From Beijerinckiaceae bacterium (lineage in GTDB: Bacteria; Pseudomonadota; Alphaproteobacteria; Rhizobiales; Beijerinckiaceae), in contig CANCSY010000031.1 of the NCBI GenBank assembly GCA_947380915.1, positions 1-21,128 of the forward strand: a stretch of DNA of 21,128 bases, written 5' to 3'. The translations under genes were made by a program, and so were the position numbers. Position 1 is the stretch's first letter; each line of letters starts with the position of its first letter. Below, piece by piece: positions 14,519 to 21,128 of this stretch. A model generated the notes under the pieces. That model was not told where the DNA came from, did no database searches, and saw nothing but the letters and a program-made list of their open reading frames with translations.

Positions 14519-15592
14519 ATGCAGACTGAGAGCAAGTCCGGGCTCACTTATGCTCAAGCTGGCGTCGATATCGATGCCGGGAACGAGATGGTCGACCGCA
14601 TCAAGCCGCTGGTGCGCGCCACGCGCCGCCCGGGCGCCGACGCCGAAATCGGCGGCTTTGGTGGCTTGTTCGATCTGAAGGCGGCCGGTTTCACCGACCC
14701 GATCCTGGTCGCGGCCAATGATGGCGTGGGCACGAAGGTCAAGATCGCCATCGAGAGCGGCATCCACGACACCGTAGGGATCGACCTTGTCGCCATGTGC
14801 GTCAACGACCTCATCGTGCAGGGCGCCGAGCCCCTGTTTTTCCTCGACTATTACGCCACCGGCAAGCTCGACCCCGCGACCGGCGCAGCCATCGTCAAGG
14901 GCATCGCGACTGGCTGCATCGAGTCCGGCTGCGCGCTGATTGGCGGCGAGACCGCCGAAATGCCGGGCATGTACGCAGGGAACGATTACGATCTGGCGGG
15001 CTTCGCCGTGGGCGCGGCCGAGCGCGGGCGCCTGCTGCCGCGCGGCGACCTGAAACCCGGCGATGTGCTCTTCGGCCTGCCCTCCTCAGGCGTTCATTCC
15101 AATGGCTTCTCGCTGGTGCGGCGCATCGTGGCGCTCACGGGGCTGGCCTGGGACGCGGAGGCGCCGTTCGCGCCGGGCCGCACCCTGGCGCAGGCGCTGC
15201 TCGCGCCTACCCGCCTCTATGTGAAGCCCCTGCTGGCCGCCCTCAAGGCGACGGACGGGATCAAGGCGCTGGCCCATATCACCGGCGGCGGCTTTCCCGA
15301 CAATATCCCGCGCGTCCTGCCCGACGGGCTCGGCGTCTCGCTGGATCTGGCCGCCATCCCGGTTCCCCCGGTGTTCGGCTGGCTGGCGGCGTCAGGCAAC
15401 GTGGCGGAGCGGGAAATGCTGCGCACCTTCAACTGCGGCGTGGGCATGATCGTGGTGGCGGAAGCCGCGCGCGCCGCCGAGGTCGAGGCAGCCCTGAAGG
15501 CCGCTGGCGAGGCGCCTGTGCGGATGGGCGAAGTCGTGACTTTCTCCGGCGAGCAAGAGCGCGTCGCCTATCGTGGACATCTCGCCCTATGA
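14519..15592 (+). CDS. purM: Phosphoribosylformylglycinamidine cyclo-ligase (AIR synthetase)
   Basis: PurM closes the imidazole ring in de novo purine synthesis, converting FGAM to AIR with ATP. The 357-residue protein shows the family motifs in order: [20 protein letters not shown] at the N-terminus, [12 protein letters not shown] around the ATP site, [61 protein letters not shown], and the terminal FNCGVGM. The ATG at 14519 has GGGGA six bases upstream and gives the usual length. The stop overlaps the purN start as ATGA, so the pair is translationally coupled, a common arrangement in proteobacteria. No damaged motif was seen. Confidence 0.97.
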   Translation: MQTESKSGLTYAQAGVDIDAGNEMVDRIKPLVRATRRPGADAEIGGFGGLFDLKAAGFTDPILVAANDGVGTKVKIAIESGIHDTVGIDLVAMCVNDLIVQGAEPLFFLDYYATGKLDPATGAAIVKGIATGCIESGCALIGGETAEMPGMYAGNDYDLAGFAVGAAERGRLLPRGDLKPGDVLFGLPSSGVHSNGFSLVRRIVALTGLAWDAEAPFAPGRTLAQALLAPTRLYVKPLLAALKATDGIKALAHITGGGFPDNIPRVLPDGLGVSLDLAAIPVPPVFGWLAASGNVAEREMLRTFNCGVGMIVVAEAARAAEVEAALKAAGEAPVRMGEVVTFSGEQERVAYRGHLAL

Positions 15593-16254
15593 GCGCAGCC
15601 CCATCCCGCCGCCGGGTGGCGGTGCTGATTTCAGGTCGCGGCTCGAACATGACGAGCCTGATCGCAGCGGCGAAGGATCCCTCCTTTCCAGCTGAGATCG
15701 CCCTCGTCCTGTCCAACCGCCCGGAGGCGCCGGGGCTGGCCACCGCGCGCGAGAACGGGATCAACACCGTCGCCATCGACCACAAGCATCACCTGTCGCG
15801 CGAGGACTTCGAACGCGCCATGCAGGAGGTGCTGGAGGCCCAGGGGATCGAACTGGTCTGCCTGGCGGGCTTCATGCGGATCCTGACGCCCTGGTTCGTG
15901 GAGCGCTGGACCGGACGAATGATCAACATCCACCCTGCCCTGCTGCCGCTCTATCGCGGCTTGCACACCCATGAGCGCGCGCTGGCCGATGGGGTGAAGC
16001 TGCATGGGGCGAGCGTGCATTTCGTCGTGCCGGGCATGGACGAGGGCCCGATCATCGCCCAGGCCGCCGTGCCAGTGCTGGATGGCGACACGCCCGACAC
16101 TCTTGGCGCGCGCGTTCTGGCGCAGGAGCATGTGATCTATCCGCTGGCGCTGGGGCTGCTGGCGGGCGGGCGGCTCGCCATTGAAGGCAATCGCGTGCGC
16201 GTGAGCGGCGAAGCGGCAAAGACATCCGCCCTTGTGGCCCCGCAGGTGGCGTAA
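15589..16254 (+). CDS. purN: Phosphoribosylglycinamide formyltransferase (GART)
   Basis: PurN transfers a formyl group from 10-formyl-tetrahydrofolate to GAR, the third step of purine synthesis. The 221-residue protein opens [19 protein letters not shown], the phosphate-binding loop. The catalytic triad is complete: Asn113 and His115 in [13 protein letters not shown], and Asp151 in VPGMDEGPI. The ATG at 15589 lies inside the purM stop region (ATGA). A reading frame open further upstream from 14797 is the purM gene out of frame, and is not an N-terminal extension. The C-terminal 20 residues are alanine-rich and variable in the family. Confidence 0.97.
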   Translation: MSAAPSRRRVAVLISGRGSNMTSLIAAAKDPSFPAEIALVLSNRPEAPGLATARENGINTVAIDHKHHLSREDFERAMQEVLEAQGIELVCLAGFMRILTPWFVERWTGRMINIHPALLPLYRGLHTHERALADGVKLHGASVHFVVPGMDEGPIIAQAAVPVLDGDTPDTLGARVLAQEHVIYPLALGLLAGGRLAIEGNRVRVSGEAAKTSALVAPQVA

Positions 16255-16283
16255 ACAACTGCCGCGTCTGGAAACACGCAAGC

Positions 16284-16312
16284 TTGTGCCCAGGACCGCC
16301 CACGATTATAAA
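16284..16312 (+). promoter_or_regulatory. Promoter of the SnoaL-like / MetE-like unit
   Basis: TTGTGC (16284-16289), a spacer of exactly 17 bases, then TATAAA (16307-16312). The leader downstream contains a small hairpin, GTGGG/CCCAC at 16327-16331 and 16338-16342, before the GGAGG ribosome site (about 16376-16380). The promoter is clearly AT-richer than its surroundings and is the best -35/-10 pair in the window. The purN gene ends 30 bases upstream. Confidence 0.6.
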
Positions 16313-16388
16313 CTTTACAAAATTCCGTGGGATAAAGCCCACCCATTTCGCTCGCCCATGTCTTCGCCATTGATGGAGGTCATCCGCC

Positions 16389-16811
16389 ATGACGCCGCTC
16401 GACCGCATGCTCGCCGAGCATGAAATCTCGCGCCTGACGACGCAATTCGCCCTCCTGAACGACGCAGGCGACTGGGAGGCTGTGGCGGCTATGTTCACTG
16501 AGGATGGTCGCTTTGTCCGGCCCGCAGGCGGAGACCCGATTGTGGGCCGCGCGGCGATCCATGCATCCTTCGCCAGCCGTCCCCCGCGCAAATCCTGCCA
16601 CCTCATCACCAATATCGTCGTCGATGTGATTTCGGAGACCGAGGCGACCAGCCGCTGCACCCTGCTGCTCTATGCTGCGCCCGCCGGAGAAGCGGTTGCG
16701 GCCTCCCCCGCCCTCATCGGCGGCTTTCGCGACTGGCTTGTGCGCACCTCTGACGGCTGGCGCTTTGCGGAGCGCATCGGCTTCCTTGATCTCAAAGTGA
16801 ACCTCCCATGA
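16389..16811 (+). CDS. SnoaL-like (NTF2-superfamily) protein
   Basis: The 140-residue protein has the cone-shaped NTF2 fold pattern of SnoaL_4-type proteins. A first helix region (LDRMLAEHEISRLTTQFALL) leads to the family-typical NDAGDWEAVAAMFTEDGRF, and then strands end in RTSDGWRFAERIGFLDLKV. The family includes small isomerases, dehydratases and hydroxylating dioxygenase beta subunits, and also many proteins without known activity, so the reaction cannot be stated. GGAGG is about nine bases upstream of the ATG. The stop overlaps the ATG of the MetE-like gene (ATGA), so the two are translationally coupled and probably act in the same small-molecule pathway. Confidence 0.85.
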   Translation: MTPLDRMLAEHEISRLTTQFALLNDAGDWEAVAAMFTEDGRFVRPAGGDPIVGRAAIHASFASRPPRKSCHLITNIVVDVISETEATSRCTLLLYAAPAGEAVAASPALIGGFRDWLVRTSDGWRFAERIGFLDLKVNLP

Positions 16812-17938
16812 CCTTCATTCACACGACCCATGTGGGCAGCCTCCCACGCACCCCCGAACTGGCGGCCCTGCTGCTGAAGCGCGACCATGGGGAAAAGATC
16901 GATGAGGCCGCGTTTGACGCTCTCGTTTCCACGGAAATCGAGACCGCCATTCGCGCGCAGATCAAGGCGGGCGTCTCCATCGTTAGCGACGGGGAACTAG
17001 GCAAGGTCGGCTATTCCACCTATATCACCGCGCGCCTGTCGGGCTTTGGCGGCCATGTGGATCGCACACCCGCGAAGGACCTCGCGGACCTGCCGGAATT
17101 GCGGACCAAACTGGCCGCCATCATGGGCAGCCAGAGCTTCGTGCGCGCCGCCTGCATCGGCAAGGTGGAATTGGTCGATTCCAAGCCGGTGGAAGACGAT
17201 GTCCGCCGCTTCAGCGCCGCCATGGCCAAGGAGGGGCAGTCCGTTCGCGGCTTCATGAACGCCGCCTCGCCGGGCCTCGTCACCGCCTTCCAGCCCAATC
17301 AATTTTATCCTACCCATGAGGCCTATCTGGCCGATCTCATCGAGGCCATGCGGCCGGAATATGAGGCGATCATCGCGGCGGGCTTTGACCTGCAGCTTGA
17401 TGCGCCCGATCTCGCCATGGCCGCCCATACGGGCTTTCAGGGCCTGAGCGAGGCGGAGTTCCTCAAGCGCGCCGAGCAGAATGTGGAGGCGCTGAACGCA
17501 GCCACCGCCAATATCCCGGCGGAGCGCATGCGAATGCATATCTGCTGGGGCAATTACGAAGGCCCCCACGATCATGACATCGCGCTGGAAAAGGTGATCG
17601 GGACGATCCTGAAGGCGCGTCCGACGCAGCTTCTGTTCGAGGGCGCCAATCCCCGCCACGAACATGAATGGACCGTCTGGCGCGACGCCAAACTGCCTGA
17701 CGATACGGTGCTCGTGCCCGGCCTGATCGATAGCTGCTCCAACTATGTGGAGCATCCCGAACTCATCGCCCAGCGCATCGAACGCTACGCGTCCTTCGTC
17801 GGCGCCGATCGCGTGATCGCTGGCACCGATTGTGGCTTTGGCACTTTTGCGGGCTACGGCAAGATTGATCCCATCGTGACCTGGAAAAAGCTGAGTGCGC
17901 TGCGCGAAGGCGCGGATATCGCCGCCAAGCGGGTCTAG
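16808..17938 (+). CDS. Cobalamin-independent methionine synthase C-terminal-domain-like protein (MetE core / UROD-like family)
   Basis: The 376-residue protein corresponds to the catalytic C-terminal barrel of MetE (COG0620) and lacks the MetE N-terminal half. The zinc ligands are all present: His244 and Cys246 in MHICWGNYEGPH, Glu278 in LLFEGANPRHEHE, and Cys342 in AGTDCGFGTFAG. It opens TTHVGSLPRTPEL, typical of this core-only group. Members activate a thiol on zinc for alkyl transfer; they include archaeal-type methionine synthases, epoxyalkane:coenzyme M transferase and uncharacterised bacterial enzymes. Coupling to a SnoaL-like gene and the absence of methionine genes point to thiol alkylation or dealkylation in a catabolic path rather than methionine synthesis, but this is inference. 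The ATG overlaps the upstream stop. A large inverted repeat follows its stop. Confidence 0.85.
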   Translation: MTFIHTTHVGSLPRTPELAALLLKRDHGEKIDEAAFDALVSTEIETAIRAQIKAGVSIVSDGELGKVGYSTYITARLSGFGGHVDRTPAKDLADLPELRTKLAAIMGSQSFVRAACIGKVELVDSKPVEDDVRRFSAAMAKEGQSVRGFMNAASPGLVTAFQPNQFYPTHEAYLADLIEAMRPEYEAIIAAGFDLQLDAPDLAMAAHTGFQGLSEAEFLKRAEQNVEALNAATANIPAERMRMHICWGNYEGPHDHDIALEKVIGTILKARPTQLLFEGANPRHEHEWTVWRDAKLPDDTVLVPGLIDSCSNYVEHPELIAQRIERYASFVGADRVIAGTDCGFGTFAGYGKIDPIVTWKKLSALREGADIAAKRV

Positions 17939-17946
17939 GAGTCCTT

Positions 17947-18083
17947 CCCCGCCACGGCGAAACCCGGGGTGCCGACGTCCTCGTCGGCCCTAGGTCGGAC
18001 GCCGTTCCGTCGTCCGTCCAAAGAGACAAGAGGCCGACGAGACGTCGGCCCCCCGGGGGCAGCAAGCACCCGCCATGGCGGGG
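17947..18083. repeat. Large nested inverted repeat after the MetE-like gene
   Basis: The outer arms CCCCGCCACGGCG (17947-17959) and 18071-18083 match at 12 of 13 positions. Inside them, 17963-17989 and 18032-18057 are complementary along almost their whole length apart from one bulge and one mismatch. The central part has a further GGACG/CGTCC pair. The whole 137-base element can fold as one cruciform. It starts about eight bases after the stop of the MetE-like gene and ends about 13 bases before the stop of the convergent small gene, so it probably separates the two transcripts. Confidence 0.85.
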
Positions 18084-18096
18084 CGCGTTTTGCAGA

Positions 18097-18435
18097 TCAC
18101 CCGTTGATGCGGCAGCTCGCCATGAACTTCTCGGCCTTGGGCTTGGCGCTGGGCGAGAACTTGCCGGTGGCGCGCATCTCGTCGCGCTCGGCTGATGTCA
18201 TGGCCTTTACGACGCCCCTAGAATAGCAGCCGCAACGACGGCCAGCCACATCCGCCTTCTTGCCATCGGCGATGACGAGCTGCGTGCAGATTTCACGCAA
18301 CCGCCCACGAATTTCTTCATCGCTGGGCGGACGATCAAAGCCCGAGGGCACGCCCGGCGGTCGGGAGCCCGCGAAAGCGATGCTGGAGAGGCAGACGAAA
18401 GCGGCAGCTGTGAAGAGAGCGAGCTTTGAGCGCAC
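18097..18435 (-). CDS. Small exported protein with four cysteines, function unknown
   Basis: I read this as a 112-residue protein from the GTG at 18435, which gives a clean signal peptide (MRSKLALFTAAAFVCLSSI, cleavage after AFA at residue 22). AGGGGG lies about five bases upstream. An ATG 20 codons further upstream would bury the signal peptide. The mature part is hydrophilic and has four cysteines: Cys50 in REICTQL, Cys68 and Cys70 in RRCGCYSRG, and Cys108 near the C-terminus. They could form two disulfides in the periplasm. The CGCYS region followed by an alpha-helical stretch recalls small conserved exported proteins of Hyphomicrobiales, but I know no function. It lies 79 bases downstream of the molybdoenzyme on the same strand. 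Confidence 0.7.
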   Translation of the reverse strand: MRSKLALFTAAAFVCLSSIAFAGSRPPGVPSGFDRPPSDEEIRGRLREICTQLVIADGKKADVAGRRCGCYSRGVVKAMTSAERDEMRATGKFSPSAKPKAEKFMASCRING

Positions 18436-18514
18436 GAAAACCCCCTGAAACCGAAAACCTGTTCGCCGATACCACCCAAGCCCCGCAAGGCACAAGGAGC
18501 GCTGAAGCGGATGC

Positions 18515-20620
18515 TTAACAGTCTGCTACCGGGATGCGCCTCAGCCAAACCTTGTTGTCATGGAAAGCCGCGCCGCCGAAGGGCGCGGGGGACTCCGCGG
18601 AGGTGAGCGTGTTGATGCCCTTGCCATCCGCGAAAGCGTGATTAGGCCAGATGCCTTCCGAAATCAGCACGCCCTGCCGCAACCCATCGAAATAGCGCGC
18701 ATGCAAACGCACCTCGCCGCGCTCATTGCCGAGCGAGACGGTGTCGCCCTCCGCGACGCCCAGACGCCTCGCGTCCTCAGGATGGATCATCACCTCCGGT
18801 CGCCCCTCCCGCGCGCGCGATGAAGGGGTCTCGTTGAAGGTCGAATTTAGAAAGCTGCGCGCCGGGCTAGTGGCGAGCCGGAAAGGATGGGCTTCATCGG
18901 CGTTCTCCAGCACATCCCAATGGTCGGGCAATACGGGAAGCGAGCGCCATGGCCCTTGCAGGCCGATATTGCCGAAGGGCGCCGAGGGCCAATCGGGCTT
19001 GAAACGATATTTGCCATCGGGCCAGGCGAACCCTTTCAGGAAATGGGCGGTCTCGAAGTCGGGCTGCACGTCGATCCAGTTGCTCTTTTCCAACGCCTCC
19101 AGAGCGGGCAAACCGGACTCACGCAGGGTGATCGCGGCGAGTTCCCGAACGCTCATGTCAAAGCTGGGATGGGTGACGCCCACGCGCTTGGCGATGGCGC
19201 AGATGACATCGTGATTGGTACGGCATTCGCCGGGGGCGTCGATCAGCTTGTCGGCGAATTCCACATATTGATGGCCGCCGCCCGAATAGATGTCCGCATG
19301 TTCGAGGAACATGGTGGCGGGCAGCACCACATCGGCCATGGCCGCCGTCTCGGTCATGAATTGCTCATGCACGACGGTGAAGAGATCCTCGCGGGCGAAG
19401 CCCTGCCGCACCAGCGTCTGATCGGGGGCGACCGACATGGGATTGGTGTTCTGAATCAGCATGGCCTTGATCGGGCCGCCGCCTTGCAGGGCGTCGCGGT
19501 CGCCCGTGAGGATCGCGCCGATGCGCGATTGGTCGAGCACGCGGGTGGAGGGATCGATGAGCTCGCGCCCCTCGAGCGTCGTCTGCTTCCAATGATAGAT
19601 CGCCGCGTTGTTATGAAAGGCGCCGCCGCCCTCATATTTCCACGCGCCTGTCACGGCTGCGATGCTCAGCGCCGCATGCATGTTCACCGCGCCATTGCGC
19701 TGACGCGAGAAGCCGTAACCAAGCCTGAAGAAGGTGCGCTTTGTTTCACCCACCAGTTTCGCGAAAGCCTCGATCTCGGCGACGCTGAGGCCCGTGATAA
19801 CGGCGGCCCATTGCGGGTCGCGCGTTCGCAGATGCGCCTGCAATTCCTCGGGCGCATCGGTATATTGGCGCAGATAATCCCAATCGGCCAGACCATCGCG
19901 AAACAGCACATGCATGACCGCGCAGGCCAGCGCCCCATCGGTTCCCGGACGCAGGCACAAAGCCATATCCGCCTGTTCCATGGTCGGCGTGCGATAGATG
20001 TCGATCACCACGATCTTCGCGCCACGCTCCTTGCGGGCGCGCATGGCGTGGGTCATCACATTGACCTGCGTCGAGACCGCATTGGTGCCCCAGATGACCA
20101 CGCAATCGGACTTCGCCATTTCGCGGGGATCTGGACCGGCAATCTTGCCCAGGCCCGCCACAACGCCGGGCCAGGCGAGGTTAACGCAGATGGTGCCGTA
20201 GAAGCGCGCATATTTCTTCGCATGGGTGAGACGGTTCAGCCCATCGCGCATCACGCGGCCCATGGTGCCCGCGTAGTAATAGGGCCAGACGCTCTGCGCC
20301 CCATGCGCGCGCTCGGCGGCGAGGAAGCGCTGGGCGATGAGATCCAGCGCCTCGTCCCAGGAGATGCGCTCGAACTGGCGCGAGCCCTTGGGGCCCATGC
20401 GCTTCAAGGGATAGAGCAAGCGGTCGGGATGATGGATGCGCTCGGCGTAGCGGGCGACCTTGGCGCAGATGACCCCAGCCGTGTAGGTCTGGTCCTGCGC
20501 GCCGCGAATGCGCCCGATGCGCTTGCCTTCGATCACCTCCACATCCAGCGCGCAGGCCGAGGGGCAATCATGCGGACAGACGGAGGGGCGGTGGATGGTG
20601 TCGATCTCAGCTGTGCTCAT
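18515..20620 (-). CDS. Molybdopterin (bis-MGD) oxidoreductase with N-terminal 4Fe-4S site
   Basis: The 701-residue protein belongs to the DMSO reductase superfamily (COG0243). The N-terminal cluster motif is Cys15, Cys19 and Cys23 in VCPHDCPSAC, with Cys52 in GVICAKV. The large molybdopterin domain follows, with IWGTNAVSTQVN, IDIYRTPT and LRPGTDGALA. The C-terminal dinucleotide-binding domain (about 590-695) includes MIHPEDARRLGVAEGDTVSL. The Mo-ligand position may be Cys145 in YGTICVNLAW, by analogy with this group. There is no Tat signal, so it is likely cytoplasmic. No electron-transfer or membrane subunit is adjacent and the substrate is unknown. The ATG at 20620 has only a weak ribosome site; a TTG nine codons upstream is possible. 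The ndk terminator ends just upstream, so the gene should have its own promoter. Confidence 0.9.
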   Translation of the reverse strand: MSTAEIDTIHRPSVCPHDCPSACALDVEVIEGKRIGRIRGAQDQTYTAGVICAKVARYAERIHHPDRLLYPLKRMGPKGSRQFERISWDEALDLIAQRFLAAERAHGAQSVWPYYYAGTMGRVMRDGLNRLTHAKKYARFYGTICVNLAWPGVVAGLGKIAGPDPREMAKSDCVVIWGTNAVSTQVNVMTHAMRARKERGAKIVVIDIYRTPTMEQADMALCLRPGTDGALACAVMHVLFRDGLADWDYLRQYTDAPEELQAHLRTRDPQWAAVITGLSVAEIEAFAKLVGETKRTFFRLGYGFSRQRNGAVNMHAALSIAAVTGAWKYEGGGAFHNNAAIYHWKQTTLEGRELIDPSTRVLDQSRIGAILTGDRDALQGGGPIKAMLIQNTNPMSVAPDQTLVRQGFAREDLFTVVHEQFMTETAAMADVVLPATMFLEHADIYSGGGHQYVEFADKLIDAPGECRTNHDVICAIAKRVGVTHPSFDMSVRELAAITLRESGLPALEALEKSNWIDVQPDFETAHFLKGFAWPDGKYRFKPDWPSAPFGNIGLQGPWRSLPVLPDHWDVLENADEAHPFRLATSPARSFLNSTFNETPSSRAREGRPEVMIHPEDARRLGVAEGDTVSLGNERGEVRLHARYFDGLRQGVLISEGIWPNHAFADGKGINTLTSAESPAPFGGAAFHDNKVWLRRIPVADC

Positions 20621-20644
20621 GGCCCAGCATTGCAGCGCATCGCG

Positions 20645-20680
20645 CAAAAGAAAAGAGGGGTCGCGCCGGGCGACCCCTCT
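20645..20680 (-). terminator. Intrinsic terminator of ndk
   Basis: On the minus strand an 11-bp perfect stem (AGAGGGGTCGC with GCGACCCCTCT, complementary positions 20670-20680 and 20654-20664) is followed by TTTTCTTTT. It lies 24 bases after the ndk stop. It overlaps the beginning of the region upstream of the molybdoenzyme gene. Confidence 0.85.
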
Positions 20681-20703
20681 TCAAACAGTCCAGCGTGGTC
20701 AGC

Positions 20704-21126
20704 TCAGCCGACGATCTCGTTCTCGGCGAACCACTGGGCGATTTCGATGGCGGCGGTCTCGGGGGCGTCAGAGCCGTGGACCGTGTTCTCGCCCATGTTG
20801 AGGGCGAAGAGCTTGCGGATCGTGCCGGCGTCCGCCTTCTCCGGGTTGGTGGCGCCCATGACCGCGCGGTAGCGGGCGATGGCGTCTTCGGCTTCCAGAA
20901 CCTGCACGACCACGGGGCCAGCGGTCATCTGGTCGACGAGCTCGCCGAAGAAGGGACGCTCCTTGTGGACGCCGTAGAAGGTCTCGGCCTGGGCGCGGGT
21001 CATGAGCACGCGCTTCTGGGCGACGATGCGCAGGCCAGCCTGCTCGATGGTGGCGTTGACCGCGCCGGTGAGGTTGCGACGCGTCGCGTCGGGCTTGATG
21101 ATGGAAAAGGTGCGCTGAACCGCCAT
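20704..21126 (-). CDS. ndk: Nucleoside diphosphate kinase
   Basis: Ndk equilibrates nucleoside di- and triphosphate pools through a phosphohistidine. The 140-residue protein is full length for bacterial Ndk. It opens [19 protein letters not shown] with the conserved Lys11. The active-site histidine is His117 in [10 protein letters not shown], preceded by the family stretch [15 protein letters not shown]. The ATG is complementary to 21124-21126, two bases from the window edge, so its promoter and ribosome site are outside. A strong intrinsic terminator follows, so it is probably monocistronic or the last gene of a unit. Confidence 0.97.
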   Translation of the reverse strand: MAVQRTFSIIKPDATRRNLTGAVNATIEQAGLRIVAQKRVLMTRAQAETFYGVHKERPFFGELVDQMTAGPVVVQVLEAEDAIARYRAVMGATNPEKADAGTIRKLFALNMGENTVHGSDAPETAAIEIAQWFAENEIVG

Positions 21127-21128
21127 GG

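Noticed and set aside
14797..15588. Apparent 264-residue N-terminal extension of purN
   Set aside because: It is the purM gene read in another frame, arginine-rich as such shadow frames usually are. purN starts at the ATGA overlap.
18887..20872. Open frame of 661 codons on the plus strand
   Set aside because: It is antisense to the molybdoenzyme gene, which has clear family motifs.
1..21128. tRNA or rRNA genes
   Set aside because: No TTCRA-type T-arm with a matching cloverleaf and no rRNA motifs were noticed on either strand; a tRNAscan run would settle this.

Overview
The window is GC-rich chromosomal DNA from an alphaproteobacterium, most likely of the order Hyphomicrobiales (Rhizobiales). 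Support comes from the gene order perM-hdaA-ppk-ppx next to purMN and rnd, an HdaA-type DnaA regulator, an intracellular PHB depolymerase, GC-rich codon use, and intergenic inverted repeats of a type common in that group. I cannot name a genus.

Layout. Positions 1-2260 form an accessory patch: the start of an IS3-family (IS407-like) insertion sequence, then a visibly AT-rich gene for a 464-residue protein of unknown function with C-terminal membrane helices, then a HigB/HigA-type toxin-antitoxin pair on the other strand. Positions 2260-3220 hold no convincing protein gene. They contain a heptanucleotide tandem array with an inverted copy, a sigma70-like promoter, about 470 bases rich in perfect short helices (candidate structured RNA), and a composite inverted repeat flanked by a 35-base imperfect direct repeat. 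Positions 3221-6868 carry a TauD-family dioxygenase, a glutathione S-transferase, a divergent PHB depolymerase and a ClpP-like protein.

Positions 7006-16254 are a conserved housekeeping block. rnd (+) converges on a minus-strand operon running CDP-alcohol phosphatidyltransferase > AI-2E/PerM-type membrane protein > hdaA > ppk > ppx. purM-purN diverge from the head of that operon. The genes are packed with overlaps or gaps under 15 bases, except for about 69 bases between hdaA and ppk. That gap contains a good match to a PhoB box, so ppk-ppx probably has its own phosphate-responsive promoter.

Positions 16284-17938 are a two-gene unit (SnoaL-like protein and MetE C-terminal-domain-like protein) behind a good promoter, closed by a large inverted repeat. 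Positions 18097-21126 are on the minus strand: ndk with an intrinsic terminator, a bis-MGD molybdoenzyme, and a small exported four-cysteine protein.

Most likely to be new: the 464-residue membrane protein beside the IS and toxin-antitoxin pair, the structured non-coding region at 2488-2960 with its own promoter, and the heptamer array. Regulatory observations of interest are the Pho box before ppk, a five-codon leader frame before rnd, and a 51-base dyad before phaZ. All calls come from reading the sequence; no database search was run.
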